From: JAMXLO01 sp963696645
GTDB taxonomy: Bacteria; Pseudomonadota; Alphaproteobacteria; Acetobacterales; Acetobacteraceae
Reading direction: 5' to 3'
Assembly (NCBI GenBank): GCA_963696645.1
Contig: CAVOKY010000011.1
Coordinates: 558,001 to 622,000, forward strand
DNA length: 64,000 nucleotides
In this document: one piece after another, positions 62,219 through 64,000 of the stretch
Layout: each line of letters begins with the position of its first letter
How positions within the stretch are numbered: the first letter of the stretch is position 1
Translations under genes and position numbers: made by a program
The notes under the pieces: generated by a model
Database searches by the model: none
Told to the model about the DNA's origin: nothing
What the model saw: only the letters and a program-made list of their open reading frames with translations

Positions 62219-63576
62219 CTCACGACTCCCCTCATTTGTCAGACCGGCCCGAAAACGTCTGCGAATAGCGGCTGCTCCTGCAGCATGCGGGAGAAGCGCT
62301 GCATCAGCGGACGCAGCCTGGCTTCTGGCATCATCGGGATCAGGTCGTAGAGCATGCAGCCCTGGCGGAACAACGAATGGACGCGGCGTTTGGCGGTGTT
62401 GGTCTTGAGCATCCGGTCATAGCCCAGTGCCTCGCCGGCGGCACCGAGGAGCGTCAGCAGCACCACGGCGAAAGCGTTGATCAGCCACAACCGATCGCGC
62501 CGCTCGGGAGTTTTGACATGCATCGCGCCCATCCCCATGCCGAAGCGCAGATCCTTGGTATCGCGTAGCGCGCACTCGATGCCCCAGCGACGACCGTAGT
62601 ATCCGGTCAGATGCTTGGCCGTGGCATCGGCACTGCTGGCCGCCAGGCACCAGGCCTGCTTCATGTCGGGGTCCTGAACGCAGACCACGGTCCCCACTGC
62701 ATAGCGGTCGGCGGTGACCGCGGCGCCACGCAGCACACGGGCGCGTCCGCCGGGTCGCACCCAGGCGGCAGCGGTGCGGGTTTCGCCGGTGGTGGTGGTC
62801 ACAGCGATGTTGCCGCGGAAGCGGATGACGTAGTCGAAGCACAGCTCTTCGGTCAGCATCCGGTAGAGTTTCTGGTCGCCGAAGCCGCGGTCGGCGATCA
62901 CGCACACCGCGATGTCGGCCGGCAGCAATTCGGCCAACCGCACCAGTACCCGATGCTCGTAGAGGCTGCGGTTGTCCTTGAGTGTGCACGTGTCGACCGT
63001 GAGCCATACCAGCGGTGTGGCACGACCGTGATCGGTGATCAGCGACAACATGATTGTGGCCTGCTTGTCGGCCTCGAAGTCGGTCCAGTCCAATGCCACC
63101 ACGATGGCGTTGCGTGTGCCGATGATGTAGGGCACCCAGCGGGTGAGGATGTCATCGACGTTGATATTCCGGTTGGACAGCAGGCGGTCGACCTGCTTGG
63201 TCGCATGCTTGGGGTTCAGGCCACGTGCGGCAGCGAGCCCCTGGCCGATCGTGCAGACCGCCAGGGAGGCGCCGCGCAGCACGCCGAGGGTGGCATCGCA
63301 GAGCGAGCCGACGCGCTTGGCGTGAAGATCATGGCCAAGCACGCCGCCAAGAACCTGCCTGACCTGGTCGATGGAGAACTGCTGCTGCCCGATGACCATC
63401 GTATCCCCCGACCTGCCGTTGCTGGGCGGGAGATTTGTTGCTTCACGCGACTGCAAAACTGGCCATGGCGGATTCGCAAGGATATGCCGCCGTCGCTGCT
63501 CATGCGATTCTTTCCGGAATCGTCCTTATGGCCGACCGATTCTTTCATGTCTCAAGGAAAATGAGGGGATGAGTGA
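62219..63576 (-). mobile_element. IS4-type element
   Basis: The ends share CTCAC....CCCCTCATTT as inverted repeats (62219-62237 and about 63559-63577). A 10-bp direct repeat GCCCCGACCC flanks it at 62209-62218 and 63577-63586; the last base can be assigned either way. About 1,358 bp. Confidence 0.85.
62239..63399 (-). CDS. IS4-family transposase
   Basis: A 386-residue DDE transposase from ATG 63399 (MVIGQQQFSID). Markers: HATKQVDRLLSNRNINV, AIVVALDWTDFE (first Asp), AVCVIADRGFGDQKLY (second Asp), and YYGRRWGIECALRDTKDLRFGMGMG (the Y-x2-R-x3-E-x6-K signature of IS4). The frame is intact. Confidence 0.9.
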   Translation of the reverse strand: MVIGQQQFSIDQVRQVLGGVLGHDLHAKRVGSLCDATLGVLRGASLAVCTIGQGLAAARGLNPKHATKQVDRLLSNRNINVDDILTRWVPYIIGTRNAIVVALDWTDFEADKQATIMLSLITDHGRATPLVWLTVDTCTLKDNRSLYEHRVLVRLAELLPADIAVCVIADRGFGDQKLYRMLTEELCFDYVIRFRGNIAVTTTTGETRTAAAWVRPGGRARVLRGAAVTADRYAVGTVVCVQDPDMKQAWCLAASSADATAKHLTGYYGRRWGIECALRDTKDLRFGMGMGAMHVKTPERRDRLWLINAFAVVLLTLLGAAGEALGYDRMLKTNTAKRRVHSLFRQGCMLYDLIPMMPEARLRPLMQRFSRMLQEQPLFADVFGPV

Positions 63577-63767
63577 GCCCCGACCCTCATCCTGGCGGGC
63601 GAATTCGATGTGGTGCGTCGCGCGCGCACAGATACTCTCTCCCACCCCGTTCCGGGTACGGTATAGTATATCATTTCGGGTGCTGACCACTGTGCTCCGT
63701 TGACGAGGCCTAACCAAGTCAATGCACAAATTACCGCCTTTCTCAGCAGTGCGACACCCGGCGGACA

Positions 63768-64000
63768 CTAAAGCTGCCGCATGACAAGGCGGGTGAGGGC
63801 GGCGAGTAGGTAGAACTCCACCGCACCATGGCGGGACCGGTACTTTGCCTGCATGAGGCGCCGACCGTAGCGCTGCGCCCTTATTTGTTCTGGGGGTGGG
63901 CTTGGCGCGTGCATCAGCGACGGAAAGCCAATTCGATAGTGCAGCGTGATATCATCAATGAACGCGGCGCCACATTCGCGCATGACACGAAGGTAGAAAT
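63768..64000 (-). CDS. Possible GT2-type glycosyltransferase, C-terminal end (gene continues beyond window)
   Basis: The minus frame is open from the window edge to a stop at 63768. It reads FYLRVMRECGAAFIDDITLHYR, IGFPSLMHAPSPPPEQIRAQ and YGRRLMQAKYRSRHGAVEFYLLAAL. The string LRVxxxGAxFxxxDDITLHYRxGxxS resembles the end of family 2 glycosyltransferases (after the catalytic part, where an aged chain of ED...LRL occurs), but the catalytic domain lies outside the window, so the assignment is tentative. Confidence 0.45.
   Translation of the reverse strand, partial: FYLRVMRECGAAFIDDITLHYRIGFPSLMHAPSPPPEQIRAQRYGRRLMQAKYRSRHGAVEFYLLAALTRLVMRQL

Noticed and set aside
1..64000. CRISPR arrays, tRNA, rRNA, riboswitches, replication origin
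   Set aside because: No regularly spaced repeats, cloverleaf-like or conserved RNA sequences were noticed on reading; absence was not tested by computation.

Overview
The window is high-GC DNA from an alphaproteobacterium. The genetic style (PEP-CTERM proteins, cytochrome/ferredoxin-linked adenylate cyclase, many flavin and SDR catabolic genes, IS families of this type) suggests Rhodospirillales, possibly Acetobacteraceae. That placement is inference, because there is no rRNA or other taxonomic marker. The whole window is accessory in character. I count at least fifteen insertion-sequence copies or remnants (IS6, IS1634, IS630, IS110, IS91, IS5, IS66, IS1380, IS1182, IS4 types), many with visible inverted repeats and target duplications, and a large fraction of the host genes are interrupted, frameshifted or truncated.

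Region 1 (1-9,200): the end of hemW carrying an in-frame palindromic insertion, an exported serine hydrolase, a substrate-binding protein, an IS6-type element split by an IS1634-type element, a calpain-like protease left between two IS6-type copies, and two PEP-CTERM surface/secreted proteins, one with three phage tail-collar repeats.

Region 2 (8,270-21,700) is intact and is the most interesting part. A CRP-family regulator lies divergent to a membrane adenylate cyclase with a cytochrome-b-like anchor and a 2Fe-2S domain. Three identical copies of a CRP-consensus palindrome (TGTGA-N6-TCACA) lie upstream of the two PEP-CTERM genes and of a seven-gene run: KAS III-like synthase, AlkB-like hydroxylase, SDR, sulfotransferase, then membrane-fusion protein, permease and ATPase in the DevBCA order. 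I read this as a cAMP-controlled system that makes a hydroxylated and probably sulfated lipid-like product and exports it. Each enzyme family is recognised from motifs; the product and the regulatory link are inference.

Region 3 (22,000-48,000) is a decayed catabolic region: LLM flavin monooxygenases, two acyl-CoA dehydrogenases (one with an in-frame amber codon), an HsaA-like flavin monooxygenase, Zn alcohol dehydrogenase, several SDRs, a Gfo/Idh/MocA enzyme, a DAO-type oxidoreductase and a metallophosphoesterase. Many are cut by IS elements whose removal restores the reading frame exactly.

Region 4 (48,000-64,000): two FkbM-type methyltransferase genes (one frameshifted), a broken PQQ-type sugar dehydrogenase fused to cytochrome c, a broken GT9 glycosyltransferase, a SpoIIAA-like protein, a VOC protein, a decayed type I restriction subunit (hsdR) cut by an IS630 copy that itself contains a complete IS66 element, then IS1182- and IS4-type elements and the end of a possible glycosyltransferase. 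No tRNA, rRNA, CRISPR array or replication origin was seen.
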